Shown: positions 34,752 to 44,179, counted from the stretch's first letter. The stretch is 64,000 bases of DNA from Aromatoleum petrolei (GCF_017894385.1 NZ_CP059560.1:1-64000); one strand, 5' to 3'. Made by a program: numbers and translations. Notes: generated by a model not told the origin, from the letters alone.

Positions 34752-35540
34752 TCAGGCCGGCACGAGCGCGAGCACGCGCAGCGGGCTGCCCGAGCCGCCG
34801 ACGAGCTTCAACGGCGAGGCGACGACGACGGCCCCGGTCGGCGGTAGGCGGTCGAGGTTCGCGAGGCTCGCGAGGCCGAACTTGCCGTTACCCTGCATGA
34901 TGTGGTGCGTCCAGAACGGCGGGTCGAAGCTGTGCGCCTGGCCCGCGTCGGTGCCCACCGTCTCGACGCCCACGCCCAGCACGTCGCGTTCGAGCGCGAG
35001 CAGTTCCGTCGCGCCACGGTCGAAGCCCGGCGAATGCGGCCCGTCCTCGCGGCAGTTCAGGAATTCGGCGACGCCGACGCGCTTCGACCAGTCGCTGCGC
35101 AGCAGCACCCAGGACTTCGGCGGGATGCGCCCGTGCCTCGCCTCCCACGCGAGCACCCCGTCGCGCGTCAGCAGGAAATCCGGATTCGCGCTCGCCTCGG
35201 CGCTGATGTCGATGACGCAAGCGGGACCGACGAAGCGCTCGGCGGGGATCGTGTCGAGGGTGTTGTCGGCGCGGTCCTTGCCGCTGACCCAGTGCACCGG
35301 CGCATCGAAATGCGTGCCGGTGTGCTCGCCCATGCGGATCGTGCGCCAGTACCACGCGGGGCCCTTGTCGTCGTACTGCGAAATCGTCTCGAAGCTCACC
35401 CCGGGCGAGTTCGCGAACGGCGGGGGCAGCCCCAGCACCGGCGTGTCGGGGCCGAGCGGCTGCGTCAGGTCGACGACCCTGATCGCGCCGCGGGCGAGCT
35501 CCGCGGCGAGCTGCGTCAGTACATTGCCATTGGCGGTCAT
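34752..35540 (-). CDS. cyclase-family metal hydrolase inside the pad operon
   Basis: 262 residues from the ATG with GAGGAGAG upstream. Metal site HTGTHFDAPVHW near 74. Clear paralogue of the protein at 11589-12374. It is not part of the classical PadB-I set. Its position between fdhD and padE, co-transcribed with both, suggests it opens a cyclic or amide-linked precursor feeding the pathway. Substrate unknown. Confidence 0.75.
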   Translation of the reverse strand: MTANGNVLTQLAAELARGAIRVVDLTQPLGPDTPVLGLPPPFANSPGVSFETISQYDDKGPAWYWRTIRMGEHTGTHFDAPVHWVSGKDRADNTLDTIPAERFVGPACVIDISAEASANPDFLLTRDGVLAWEARHGRIPPKSWVLLRSDWSKRVGVAEFLNCREDGPHSPGFDRGATELLALERDVLGVGVETVGTDAGQAHSFDPPFWTHHIMQGNGKFGLASLANLDRLPPTGAVVVASPLKLVGGSGSPLRVLALVPA

Positions 35541-35550
35541 GCTTCTCTCC

Positions 35551-36501
35551 TCAGTCGTCAAGCGTGAAGGGCACTACCGCGGCGCCTGTTGCGCGGGCGG
35601 ACTCGTGCCCGCCGGCACCGTCGCGGATGCGTTGCGGATGGGTGTAGATGGTCGCGGAAGCGCCGCGGACGAAGCCGCACAGCGTGATGCCGGCGCGTTC
35701 GGCGAGTTCGATCGCGAGCGAGGTCGGCGCGGACACGGCGGCCACGAGCTCGAAGCCCGCGCGCGCGGCCTTCGCGACCATCTCGTAGCTAAGGCGCGAG
35801 GACAGCACCACGCCGCAGCCGGCGAGCGGCATCTCGCGCAGCAGGCATTCCCCAACCACCTTGTCGAGGGCGTTGTGGCGGCCCAGGTCCTCGGCGACGG
35901 CAAGGATTCCGCCCTGCGGCGAGAACACCGCGGCGGCGTGCGCACCGCCGGTCGTGCGGAAGAGGCGCTGCCGGCGCTGCATCGCCGCCATCAGCGCGGT
36001 CAGCTCCGACGCCGCGAGGCGCAGCCGCGCCGCGACCGGAGCGAAGTCGTCGAAGCCGTCCTCGATCGCCTCGCGACCGCCGCATACGCCGCAGGAGCTC
36101 GCGACCACCACGTCGCGCCGCTTGACCGCGACGCGCTCGGGCGCGTGGAGCCGCATGCGCACGACGTTTCGTCGATCGGGACAGACCGCCATCGTCGCGA
36201 TATCGGCGAGACCGCCGATGATCCCTTCCGAATACGCGAAGCCCGCCGCCAGCGTCAGCCGCTCGGGCACGGGTTCATCCCCCAGCACCCCCTCCCCGGC
36301 AACGAAGCCCACGGCACCGTCGTCGTCGGCCGGCGTCCACATCAGCATGTAGCGTCCGACGCCTTCGACGTCGATCGTCAGCGCGTCCTCGTCGATGACG
36401 CGGCAGGTCGCCTCACCGCGCGCGTCCCCGGCGGTCAGGCGCAGCGCGGACACCGCGCGGCTGCCGCTCGCCCGCCACAGCCGGGCAATGCTCGTATGCA
36501 T
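35551..36501 (-). CDS. fdhD: FdhD-like sulfurtransferase for a molybdenum bis-MGD enzyme
   Basis: 316 residues. The essential Cys loop is ASSCGVCGG near residue 137, and DLGRHNALDKVVG and SSRLSYEMVAKA are typical. FdhD moves sulfur from IscS to Mo-bis-MGD and is needed for formate dehydrogenases. Here it follows PadBCD, so PadB is the probable client. The segment around residues 50-95 seems longer than usual (YMLMWTPADDDGAVGF...GFAYSEGII), as if about 20 residues were inserted. Confidence 0.85.
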   Translation of the reverse strand: MHTSIARLWRASGSRAVSALRLTAGDARGEATCRVIDEDALTIDVEGVGRYMLMWTPADDDGAVGFVAGEGVLGDEPVPERLTLAAGFAYSEGIIGGLADIATMAVCPDRRNVVRMRLHAPERVAVKRRDVVVASSCGVCGGREAIEDGFDDFAPVAARLRLAASELTALMAAMQRRQRLFRTTGGAHAAAVFSPQGGILAVAEDLGRHNALDKVVGECLLREMPLAGCGVVLSSRLSYEMVAKAARAGFELVAAVSAPTSLAIELAERAGITLCGFVRGASATIYTHPQRIRDGAGGHESARATGAAVVPFTLDD

Positions 36502-36523
36502 CGGCCGTCTCCGTTGCCGCGGC

Positions 36524-37423
36524 TCAGTGCCGGAACCGGTACGCCAGGCTCAGCGCAGGATCGTAGCCCCCGGCCTTGAACACCAGCACGCGGAAGGCGT
36601 AGTAGCCGGTGAGCTCGAGGCCGGCGACCGCGAGCATCCACGCGAAGTCCGGCGGCGCGGCCAGCATCATCAGCGCCGACACGACGAAGCCCGCGCCGAT
36701 CACGAGTGGCACGAACCAGCGCGCGAAGCCGCCCTGCAGCAGCAGCGCCACCGACTGTCGCCCCCCTTCGGACGCGTGGCGCGCGCCGTGCAGCAGGCTC
36801 AGCACCGTGACCAGCCCGTAGAGCATCAGCGCGACGGCGAACACCTGCAGCAGCCGTACGGTGTCGGGCCGATCCGCGAGGAAGGGCTCGCCGAAACCGA
36901 ACACGAGCGTCAGCAGCACGCCGTTCAACAGCGCATAGGTCAGGCTTGCGACGGGCATCAAGCCGCTGCTCCACAGCGTGATCGCCGACGAATGCGACAT
37001 CGCGAAGCCCTGGTAGATCATGATGATGAAGCACGCCGCGAGCGCGAGCGCGGCGACGAGCTGCGACACCCCGGCGGGAAGCAGGCCGGCGCGAACGTCG
37101 ATGACGTGCAGCGCGCCGGCGACGATGAACAACACGATCGCCGCGAGCCCGCGGCTCACCCACGAGGTGCGCACCTTCGTCAGCGCCCGCCAGCCGCGCA
37201 AGGGCTGCCCGAGGTGCAGCACGTGCCCGCCGGCCTTGCCGAACAGCACCATGAGGAGCCCGGCCGTCATGCCGAGCACGAAGTCGAAGAACTGCGCGAC
37301 GAAGTACAGCCCCGCGCCGGCTTCCCCGAAGAAGAAGGCGGTGGCCATCTGCACGCCCCACGCCTTCTGCAGGCCGACGCCGACGCGGAAACTGCCGTCC
37401 GCGATCCGGTTGCTCGCAATCAT
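36524..37423 (-). CDS. padD: phenylacetyl-CoA:acceptor oxidoreductase membrane subunit
   Basis: 299 residues with about eight to nine hydrophobic helices, NrfD/DmsC-like. The second Met (37423) is preferred because AAGGGG lies 6 nt ahead of it; the first Met is at 37429. It would anchor PadBC to the membrane and pass electrons to the quinone pool. 11 bp after padC. Confidence 0.85.
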   Translation of the reverse strand: MIASNRIADGSFRVGVGLQKAWGVQMATAFFFGEAGAGLYFVAQFFDFVLGMTAGLLMVLFGKAGGHVLHLGQPLRGWRALTKVRTSWVSRGLAAIVLFIVAGALHVIDVRAGLLPAGVSQLVAALALAACFIIMIYQGFAMSHSSAITLWSSGLMPVASLTYALLNGVLLTLVFGFGEPFLADRPDTVRLLQVFAVALMLYGLVTVLSLLHGARHASEGGRQSVALLLQGGFARWFVPLVIGAGFVVSALMMLAAPPDFAWMLAVAGLELTGYYAFRVLVFKAGGYDPALSLAYRFRH

Positions 37424-37434
37424 GTGCATCCCCT

Positions 37435-38049
37435 TCAGTCGATGTAAAAGACGCGCGGGTTGGTGTTCTTCTCGGGCAGCGGCTGGCGCCCGCGGCGCTC
37501 CAGGATCAGCTGGCGCGGCCGGCTCGTCGGATCGTCAAGGTCGCCGAAGATGCGCGCCTCGGTCGGACAGGTCGCGACGCACGCGGGCAACTGGCCGGCA
37601 TCGACGCGCTCATGGCAGAACGTGCATTTGACGACGGTCCCCACGGTGAAGCGCCCGATGCCCTGCTCCTCGAAGGGCGTCAGCCGCCCGTCGCCGAACA
37701 GCCCCTTGTCGAGCATCTCCGGCTCGAGGCGCGTGCGCTGGTCGTACGGACACGCCACGATGCAGGTGCCGCAGCCGATGCACTTGTCGCGATCGACCAT
37801 GACGATGCCGTCGGGACGCGTGTAGGTCGCGCCCGTCGGACACGCGCGCTCGCACGGGGCGTCCTCGCAGTGATTGCAGATCGTCGGCACGTAGCTGCGC
37901 GTGACATCGGGATACTCCCCGACCTCCTCGGACAGCGTCTTGGTGAAGAACACGCCGTCGGGCAGGCTGTTCTCCTGCTTGCACGCGACCGCGCACGCAT
38001 TGCAGCCGATGCAGCGGCGCAGATCAAAAACCATCCCCCACCTGGCCAT
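37435..38049 (-). CDS. padC: phenylacetyl-CoA:acceptor oxidoreductase Fe-S subunit
   Basis: 204 residues with four cysteine clusters of the DMSO reductase electron-transfer subunit type (CIGCNACAVACK; CNHCEDAPCERACP; CIGCGTCIVACPY; CTFCHERVDAG...C). Start at 38049, overlapping the padB stop (TGATG). The longer open frame upstream is the shadow of padB. Confidence 0.9.
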   Translation of the reverse strand: MARWGMVFDLRRCIGCNACAVACKQENSLPDGVFFTKTLSEEVGEYPDVTRSYVPTICNHCEDAPCERACPTGATYTRPDGIVMVDRDKCIGCGTCIVACPYDQRTRLEPEMLDKGLFGDGRLTPFEEQGIGRFTVGTVVKCTFCHERVDAGQLPACVATCPTEARIFGDLDDPTSRPRQLILERRGRQPLPEKNTNPRVFYID

Positions 38050-40664
38050 CAGTGCGCCCTCCCCTTGCCGCTGGTTCGTCCGAACACCGAGTTGCCGGCG
38101 GCGATCTCCGCGGGCACCGAAGCGAGCTTCGTCAGCTTCACTTTCGCGACCGTCTCCGGCTGGCCGCTGCACGCGTCGGTGTGCCTCAAGTTCGCCGGCA
38201 GCAGCTGGTTGAAGTTGCCACCGCCGTGGCGCACGCCGGTGTTCTGCGTCGCGACGCGCGACAGCGCGTTCGACACGCACACCGCATCGGGATGGACGCC
38301 TTCGGACAGCGCGAGCCTCGCGACGATCGCGCCGTACGGCGACTCGATGCGCACGATGTCGCCCTCGTCGAGTTTTCGTTCGCGCGCGCTCTTCGGGTTC
38401 AGCAGCACCGCCGTATGCACCGGGTCCTTGAACACGATGTCGTTGATCCACGGGTTGCCGATGCTCTCGCCGAAGTTGATCTGGATGTCCTTGAAGGTGA
38501 TCGCGTACAGGTCGAAGTCGGCCGGCTCCAGGTGCACCGGATCGGGCACCGCCGTCGGCAGCGGCTGGTAGTCGCCCCACTCCCACTCGTGGCGGAACGG
38601 CACGTCGGCCACCTCCATTTTCTGGCGCAGCGTGTCGCGCGCGCGCACGATGTCCTCGATGTAGAAATGCAGCCGCAGCCCGTCCCACGGCCGGTACCAC
38701 TTGTCGGGGCGGCGCGGCGTCACCGCGTGGCCGTGCTCGACGTACCAGTCGAGATCCTTGCCGTTCCACAGCTTGCCCTTGCGCTCGGCGATCTCGCGGT
38801 CGCTGTACTTGCGGTTCGGTTCGAGCAGCAGTTCGGGCTGCTGGTGGAAGCCGTTGACGAAGTTGAGGATGCCGTTCCAGGTCTCGAGCACGCCGAGGCG
38901 CTCGGAGATCTCGTAGAAGATCTCCTCCTCGCTCTTCGTGTCGTACAGCGGCGGCGTCGCGGGCTGGCGCAGGCACATACCCTCGTGATGGGGCGGCTCG
39001 ATCATCGTCATGTTCCACGACTCGAGGAGATCGTGGGACGGCAGGATGACGTCGGCCCATTCGTTCGATTCGTTGGGCAGGATGTCGATCGCGACGATGA
39101 AGCGCATCTCGCGCAGCAGCGCGTACCACTGCTCGCGGTCGCCCGGCAGGTTCCACAGCGGATTCGAATGGCACATCAGCAGCGTGTCGGGGCGGTAGTC
39201 GAGTCCGAACTTCTCGGCGTTCGCGAGCGTGTGCTGCGTCAGGTGCCCCGGATCGACGCCGATCGGGAAGAAGCCCATCAGGTGCGTCTCGTTCGGCGGC
39301 CACGAGAACGGCACCTCGGGATGGAGCTGGTGCGGCATCGTCTGCATCATGCCGTTCTCGCCGGCCTGGATCTGTCCGCAGCCGCCGCGGATGTCCTGCA
39401 TCTGGTCGTCCAGCGTGACCCCGACGTGTCCGCCCGGCGTGTCGATCGCGCCGACGAGGAAGTTCACCAGCTTGAACGCCTGGTTCGCCATCGCGCTGTA
39501 CTTGTGGCCCTGCGCGCCACGGTAGTAGTTGTACGCGGCGGGGCGCAGCGGCAGCATGCGGCCGTCGATCTCGATGTAGGAGCCGATCTGCGCCGCCTTC
39601 GCGAACTCGCGCGCGATGCGCCGCGTCGTCGCCGCGGGCACGGTCGTCAGCGTCTCCATCTGCTCGGGCGAGCAGTCGGCGAGGATGTCCTTGAACTTCT
39701 GGAACGCCGGCCGGCAGGGCTTGCCTTCGACCGTGTAAGTGCCTTCGAGCGCGAAGTCCTTGATCTCGGGGTCGTCCCACAGCCGCGCGCAGTTGTCGAC
39801 CGCATCCCACACGTAGATCTTGCCTTCGCCGTTACGCACGAAGTACCCGTCCGGCCCGACGAGGTAGGGAGCGTTGGTGTCCTTCTTGAGGAATTTCGCG
39901 TCGTAGAGCTTCTCGGCGACGAGCACGTGGGCGAGTCCCAGCGCGAACTGGCGGTCGGTCGCCGGGCGGATCGGCACCCACTCGTTCGCCTTCGCGGCGC
40001 CGATCGACAGGCGCGGCTCGACGACGACGACCCGCATGTTGCGCTCGACGCGCGCCTTCGCGACGTGATTCGCCTGGGCGGCGGTATGCAGGTGCGAGGA
40101 AAAGCCGTCGCCACCGCCGTTGTTGATCCAGTAGTTGCAGTAATTGACGTCGTTCGCCGCGGCGAAGGCGGAATGGATGAACCCGTTCATCGGGTGGTAG
40201 CCGCCGCCGCAGAAGTTGCCGACCGACGACAGGTAGTTCGCGTTGCCGAGCGCAGCGGGCCAGGCCCACAGGAAGAGCTTCTGGAAGTCATTGATCGCCG
40301 GCAGCAGCTTGCGCGGGTCCTCATCCAGCGTTTTCTTCAGCTCGCGACCGACGAGATCCAGCGCCTCGTCCCAGCCGATCGGAACCCACTTCGGATCGAC
40401 GCCCGGCCCCTTCTCCGGGTTCGTGCGCCGCAGCGGCGTCCTGAAACGCGCCGGATCGTAATGCCGCAGGATCGCCGCGTTGCCCTTCGGGCACAGGCGT
40501 CCGTTGTTGCTCGGGCTCGTCGGGTTGCCCTCGATCTTGTTCACGACGCCGTCTTCGGTGACGTGGACCCGCGTGATGCAGGAGTGAATGCACATCTTGC
40601 AGCTCGAATTGAGCCACTTGCCCGGTTTCATCGAGTTCTGCACGGGCTGCGTGAGAGTCTCCAT
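38049..40664 (-). CDS. padB: phenylacetyl-CoA:acceptor oxidoreductase catalytic molybdenum subunit
   Basis: 871 residues from the ATG that follows GAGGAGCGGTA; an upstream in-frame Met at 40703 has no ribosome site and precedes the promoter -10 region closely. DMSO-reductase-family molybdopterin oxidoreductase with an N-terminal 4Fe-4S site (CKMCIHSC...GRLCPKGNA). No twin-arginine signal, so it acts in the cytoplasm, as expected for a CoA-ester substrate. It oxidises phenylacetyl-CoA to phenylglyoxylate, giving electrons to quinone through PadCD. First gene of a minus-strand operon ending at padI. Confidence 0.9.
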   Translation of the reverse strand: METLTQPVQNSMKPGKWLNSSCKMCIHSCITRVHVTEDGVVNKIEGNPTSPSNNGRLCPKGNAAILRHYDPARFRTPLRRTNPEKGPGVDPKWVPIGWDEALDLVGRELKKTLDEDPRKLLPAINDFQKLFLWAWPAALGNANYLSSVGNFCGGGYHPMNGFIHSAFAAANDVNYCNYWINNGGGDGFSSHLHTAAQANHVAKARVERNMRVVVVEPRLSIGAAKANEWVPIRPATDRQFALGLAHVLVAEKLYDAKFLKKDTNAPYLVGPDGYFVRNGEGKIYVWDAVDNCARLWDDPEIKDFALEGTYTVEGKPCRPAFQKFKDILADCSPEQMETLTTVPAATTRRIAREFAKAAQIGSYIEIDGRMLPLRPAAYNYYRGAQGHKYSAMANQAFKLVNFLVGAIDTPGGHVGVTLDDQMQDIRGGCGQIQAGENGMMQTMPHQLHPEVPFSWPPNETHLMGFFPIGVDPGHLTQHTLANAEKFGLDYRPDTLLMCHSNPLWNLPGDREQWYALLREMRFIVAIDILPNESNEWADVILPSHDLLESWNMTMIEPPHHEGMCLRQPATPPLYDTKSEEEIFYEISERLGVLETWNGILNFVNGFHQQPELLLEPNRKYSDREIAERKGKLWNGKDLDWYVEHGHAVTPRRPDKWYRPWDGLRLHFYIEDIVRARDTLRQKMEVADVPFRHEWEWGDYQPLPTAVPDPVHLEPADFDLYAITFKDIQINFGESIGNPWINDIVFKDPVHTAVLLNPKSARERKLDEGDIVRIESPYGAIVARLALSEGVHPDAVCVSNALSRVATQNTGVRHGGGNFNQLLPANLRHTDACSGQPETVAKVKLTKLASVPAEIAAGNSVFGRTSGKGRAH

Positions 40665-40705
40665 TACCGCTCCTCGGTGGAATTGCGCGCCTGCTTCGAG
40701 CATTG

Positions 40706-40757
40706 AAGTTACGGCACGCCCGCCCGCCGAACTATCCCGCGATTACGACGCCTATCC
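40706..40757 (-). promoter_or_regulatory. pad operon promoter with XylS-like tandem repeats
   Basis: GGATAG occurs twice on the minus strand with a 20-bp period (CTATCC at 40752-40757 and 40732-40737 on the plus strand). Exactly 20 bp after the second copy is TAACTT (40711-40706), a plausible -10. The same arrangement precedes 47565 and 53559. XylS binds direct repeats ending in GGNTA with a period of about 21 bp, so an AraC/XylS activator is the likely ligand. About 40 bp separate the -10 from padB. Confidence 0.6.
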
Positions 40758-40805
40758 CCGGACTGTCGAGATGTTTGCGCGGGTTGCGGGCGGCCGGCAG
40801 GCAAG

Positions 40806-40832
40806 AAAAAAGGGGCGCCCTCGGCGCCCCTT
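40806..40832 (-). terminator. intrinsic terminator of the MMPL/DUF1302/DUF1329 operon
   Basis: A 10-bp stem (AAGGGGCGCC at 40810-40819 with GGCGCCCCTT at 40823-40832, 3-base loop) is followed on the minus strand by a run of T (40811-40806). It lies 20 bp beyond the DUF1329 stop and separates that operon from the pad promoter. Confidence 0.8.
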
Positions 40833-40851
40833 TCGGCCTCGTGCCGCGGCC

Positions 40852-42153
40852 TCAGCTGCCGCGCATGTACTGCACCGAGAACAGCTTCGTCGGGCTCATC
40901 TCCTGGTCGAGATGCACCTTGAACTTGCCGGTCGAGCAGTGCTTCGCCTGCACGTCGATGATGCTGAAGCCATCGTTGATCGCCACGCCGCGCCCGGCGT
41001 TCTTCGGCATGTGGCTCTCCGAATCGGTGTAGGCGATGATGAAGGTCTTCCACAGCTCGCCCTTGCGGTCGTAGATCTCGTTCAGGCTCAGCGCATAGGT
41101 CTCGGCATCGACGTAGTGCACGCGCTTGCTGATGACATGGTCGGGATTGACCGGCACCGACTCGATGACATAGGTCTTGCGCAGCTGCCACGTCACGTTC
41201 GGGAAGCACGCCCCCTCGCCGCCGAAGTCGATGAACTTGAAGCCGTCCGCCTCCTTCGGCTCCTCGGCGAGCTTCTGCTTGTTGTGGGCGTAGAACGGCA
41301 CCAGCAGGTCGCGCGTGCCCTTGTATTCCCACTTCATGTCGCGCATGCGGCCGTTGTAGCCCTCGAAGTCCTCGACCATCAGGTCCGAGCCGAGGAAGGG
41401 GTCGGTGACCTGGTTCGACGCGAGGCGGCGCACGCGGCGCTGGAAGCCGAGGTAGAGATACACCTCGTCGAGCTTCGCGTCGTCCGAGAAGCGGCTGATC
41501 AGGAGCTGCGTGTCCTTGAGGTCTTGCGGCTCATGCACCTTCAGGTAGCCCGAGCGCAGCAGCTGCGACGGGTTCGGCTCGACTTCGGGTCGCGGGTCCT
41601 GGTCGACGCGGTGCTTCCACTGGATGATGTGGTATTCCTGCTTCAGCGTGCGCTCGACCTTGCCGCTCGCCATGTTCTTGTATTCCATGTACCACGGCCA
41701 GATCGTGTAGCTGTCGCCGATGCGGTTGTTGTGCTGGAAGTTCCAGAACACCTTCTCGCCGGCGCGCGGGTCCTTCGCGTCGGGCTCCAGCGGGAACGGC
41801 CGGCCGGCGACGAAGCCCGTCAGGTCGCCGACGTTCGCACCCAAGGACACCTTGTTGAGGTTCTTGCGCGTCGCATCGATGTAGTTCTTGCTGATGCCAA
41901 AGGAATAGGTCTCGCCCACCGTCAGCGTCGTCTGGCCGTTCTTGATGTACTGCGCCATGCTCGGGATCAGCGCCGCCTTCGCGGCCTCGACGTTGTTCTT
42001 GTCGATGACCATGCCGGGCTTGACGCCGGCGACCGTCGGCACACCGCTCTTGTACGGACCGAAGCTCTTGTCGACATCGGCGTCGGTCGCGGCCTGTGCC
42101 GTACCGATCGCGCCGGCCGCCAACAGCATCGATGTCATTGTCCTCATCTTCAT
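40852..42153 (-). CDS. DUF1329 outer-membrane-associated protein
   Basis: 433 residues with a signal peptide (MKMRTMTSMLLAAGAIGTAQA). DUF1329 proteins have a LolB/LppM-like fold and occur with DUF1302 and MMPL proteins. Features seen: YKNMASGKVERT, WEYKGTRDLLVPFY, and a Trp/Tyr-rich body without catalytic motifs. Probably a periplasmic or outer-membrane-bound carrier of a hydrophobic compound. Last gene of its operon. Confidence 0.85.
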   Translation of the reverse strand: MKMRTMTSMLLAAGAIGTAQAATDADVDKSFGPYKSGVPTVAGVKPGMVIDKNNVEAAKAALIPSMAQYIKNGQTTLTVGETYSFGISKNYIDATRKNLNKVSLGANVGDLTGFVAGRPFPLEPDAKDPRAGEKVFWNFQHNNRIGDSYTIWPWYMEYKNMASGKVERTLKQEYHIIQWKHRVDQDPRPEVEPNPSQLLRSGYLKVHEPQDLKDTQLLISRFSDDAKLDEVYLYLGFQRRVRRLASNQVTDPFLGSDLMVEDFEGYNGRMRDMKWEYKGTRDLLVPFYAHNKQKLAEEPKEADGFKFIDFGGEGACFPNVTWQLRKTYVIESVPVNPDHVISKRVHYVDAETYALSLNEIYDRKGELWKTFIIAYTDSESHMPKNAGRGVAINDGFSIIDVQAKHCSTGKFKVHLDQEMSPTKLFSVQYMRGS

Positions 42154-42172
42154 CGTCTTCCTCCTCCGGGGT

Positions 42173-44179
42173 TCAGAACTTGTACTGCATCACGAACTGC
42201 AACTCGTCTTCCTCCTGCGCCATGCCGATCGGGCCGGCACGGAAACGGCCCAGCGGCTCGAATCCGCCCAGGCCCAGCGAGCCGTCGTTCGGCCCCTGCC
42301 CCGGCGAGGCGGAGAAGGGATGGAAGGGGTTGCAGGTGCGGCAGTCGTCGAACTTGCGCGCTCCGCGGCCGACCTTGACGTTGGCGCCGACCGTGAGCTT
42401 CAGGTTGTCGCTGACGAGCCAGTCGATCGACGGCGCGATCGTGGTCGCCTCGGCGCGGACGTCGTGCGCCATGATCACCTGCGGGCTCAGCCGGTCGTTC
42501 ATGTAGAAGCCCTTCAGGAGCAGCGTGAAAATGTTGTTGTCCTTCCAGTCGGGCATGCCGACCTTGCCGAACGGACGGTCCTCCAGCTCGTGGTCGAGCA
42601 GATGCTGGCCGAAGAGCTGCGCCGAGATCAGGAAGGCGCGGGTCTTGTTGAGGAAGGGGATGAAGGTCGGGCGGTCCCAGCCGACCACGTAGCGGAACAC
42701 ACGCGACTCGGAGAACAGGCGCTTGCGCAGGCCGTTCGGGAACTCCTCACCCTCGGTCAGCGCGGCCTCGAGCCGGAACACCGACTTGATCGCATCCACC
42801 TGCAGGTCCATCGAGCCGCCGATCAGGTTCACGCGCGGGAAATGCACGTCGAACGCGATCAGGTACGGGTAGGGATGCGGCTGCGGCGTGGTGTCAACGG
42901 CGCCGACCGGGTCGAACGGGTTGCGCGCCGGGATGCCGCCGCGCAGCGAAGGCAGCTGCGAGCGGTAGGTCAGCGCATTGAGCGAGAAGCCGACGCCGCT
43001 CTTCTGGCCTTCGAGCTTGACACCCAGTTGCGTGTTCGCCAGCGACCAGCTCGGCAGATGCGCCTTGCGGATGCCGATCTGGTTCGGCCCGAAGTCGGTC
43101 GCCGCCAGCCCCGGCAGACCGAGGTTGGCGAAGTTCGCGACGGTGCCGCCGTTGTCCCACAGGTTCTTCATGCCGCGCATGAAGCAGCCCGCATCGAGGA
43201 TCACGTTCGGACTGCCGCACTGGCCGATGTTGTGCGGCCGGAACTTGTCGAAGTTCCACACGACGGCGAAGTTCAGGTCGTCGAAGGTCTCCGTCGCGCC
43301 GGCGCGGTACTCGGCCTGCATGATCCACATTGGAATGCGGATGTCCTGGAGCTCGTCGTAGATGTTGTTGCGCGAGTAATCGACCGGATTGATGACGTCG
43401 AGCACGCGGAAGAGGTCGGTGCGTCCCCACACCACCTGCTGCTTGCCGACCTTCATGAACAGGCTCGAACCGTCGTCGAAGGGCACGGAGCCGGTGACGT
43501 AGGCCTCGCGGATGAAGTCCCAGCGGTCGTTGAACTCGGGCGACTCCAGTTCCTGGCGCGTCGCGTCGAGGTAGTCCTTGATGCAGCCGCGCGAGTCCTT
43601 GTCGCACGGGCGCACCGGCACCGCGAATGCCACGCCGCCGTCGGTGCGGTGCAGGTGTTCGCCCAGCACGACCATCCCCTCGTTGGGGTTGTAGCGCGGT
43701 GCGGAGGGGTCGGTCGAGTTGAAGCCGAAGGCGCCGCCGCCGGGCAAGCCAGCGAGTCCGGCGGTGAGCGGATTCGTCGGGCTGCCGAGGCCCTCGCCGT
43801 GCGCGACACTGGACCCCGGGATGCCCACGGTGTTCTCGAGCCGTACCGCGCCGCCGGCCTTGTTGCCGTAGGTATCGTCGTTGAGGCGATAGACACCGTC
43901 GAACGTGCCGCGCAGCTTCAGGTTAACGCCCACGTCGTCGAACGCGCCACGCCGGCCGAGCTGGCGGTCGATGTCGATCTTCAGCGTGTTGCGGAACTTC
44001 GACAGCCCGACATCGCGGCGCGCGAAGGTCGCGTTCTCGTAGACCACGTCGACGCGCGCCTCCTCGTTCGGCATGTCGCCCGCTGCGGCGCCCCCCGTGT
44101 GCGCGACGCCGACGGCCAGCGTCAGCATGCCGGCCGCAAGCGGTACGTTGCGGCTATCCTTCTTTGCGGATTTCCTCAC
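42173..44179 (-). CDS. DUF1302 outer-membrane beta-barrel protein
   Basis: 668 residues from a GTG with GGGAGGAC upstream; no ATG exists near the N terminus. A signal-like hydrophobic stretch (VPLAAGMLTLAVGVAHTGGAAA) is followed by many alternating amphipathic strands ending in LQFVMQYKF, the terminal Phe expected for outer-membrane barrels. DUF1302 proteins are predicted porins for hydrophobic substrates. Partner genes flank it on both sides. Confidence 0.85.
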   Translation of the reverse strand: MRKSAKKDSRNVPLAAGMLTLAVGVAHTGGAAAGDMPNEEARVDVVYENATFARRDVGLSKFRNTLKIDIDRQLGRRGAFDDVGVNLKLRGTFDGVYRLNDDTYGNKAGGAVRLENTVGIPGSSVAHGEGLGSPTNPLTAGLAGLPGGGAFGFNSTDPSAPRYNPNEGMVVLGEHLHRTDGGVAFAVPVRPCDKDSRGCIKDYLDATRQELESPEFNDRWDFIREAYVTGSVPFDDGSSLFMKVGKQQVVWGRTDLFRVLDVINPVDYSRNNIYDELQDIRIPMWIMQAEYRAGATETFDDLNFAVVWNFDKFRPHNIGQCGSPNVILDAGCFMRGMKNLWDNGGTVANFANLGLPGLAATDFGPNQIGIRKAHLPSWSLANTQLGVKLEGQKSGVGFSLNALTYRSQLPSLRGGIPARNPFDPVGAVDTTPQPHPYPYLIAFDVHFPRVNLIGGSMDLQVDAIKSVFRLEAALTEGEEFPNGLRKRLFSESRVFRYVVGWDRPTFIPFLNKTRAFLISAQLFGQHLLDHELEDRPFGKVGMPDWKDNNIFTLLLKGFYMNDRLSPQVIMAHDVRAEATTIAPSIDWLVSDNLKLTVGANVKVGRGARKFDDCRTCNPFHPFSASPGQGPNDGSLGLGGFEPLGRFRAGPIGMAQEEDELQFVMQYKF

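Noticed and set aside
38052..40706. 884-codon open frame on the plus strand opposite padB
   Set aside because: Its sequence is the GC-driven shadow of padB, with no recognisable domain or ribosome site.
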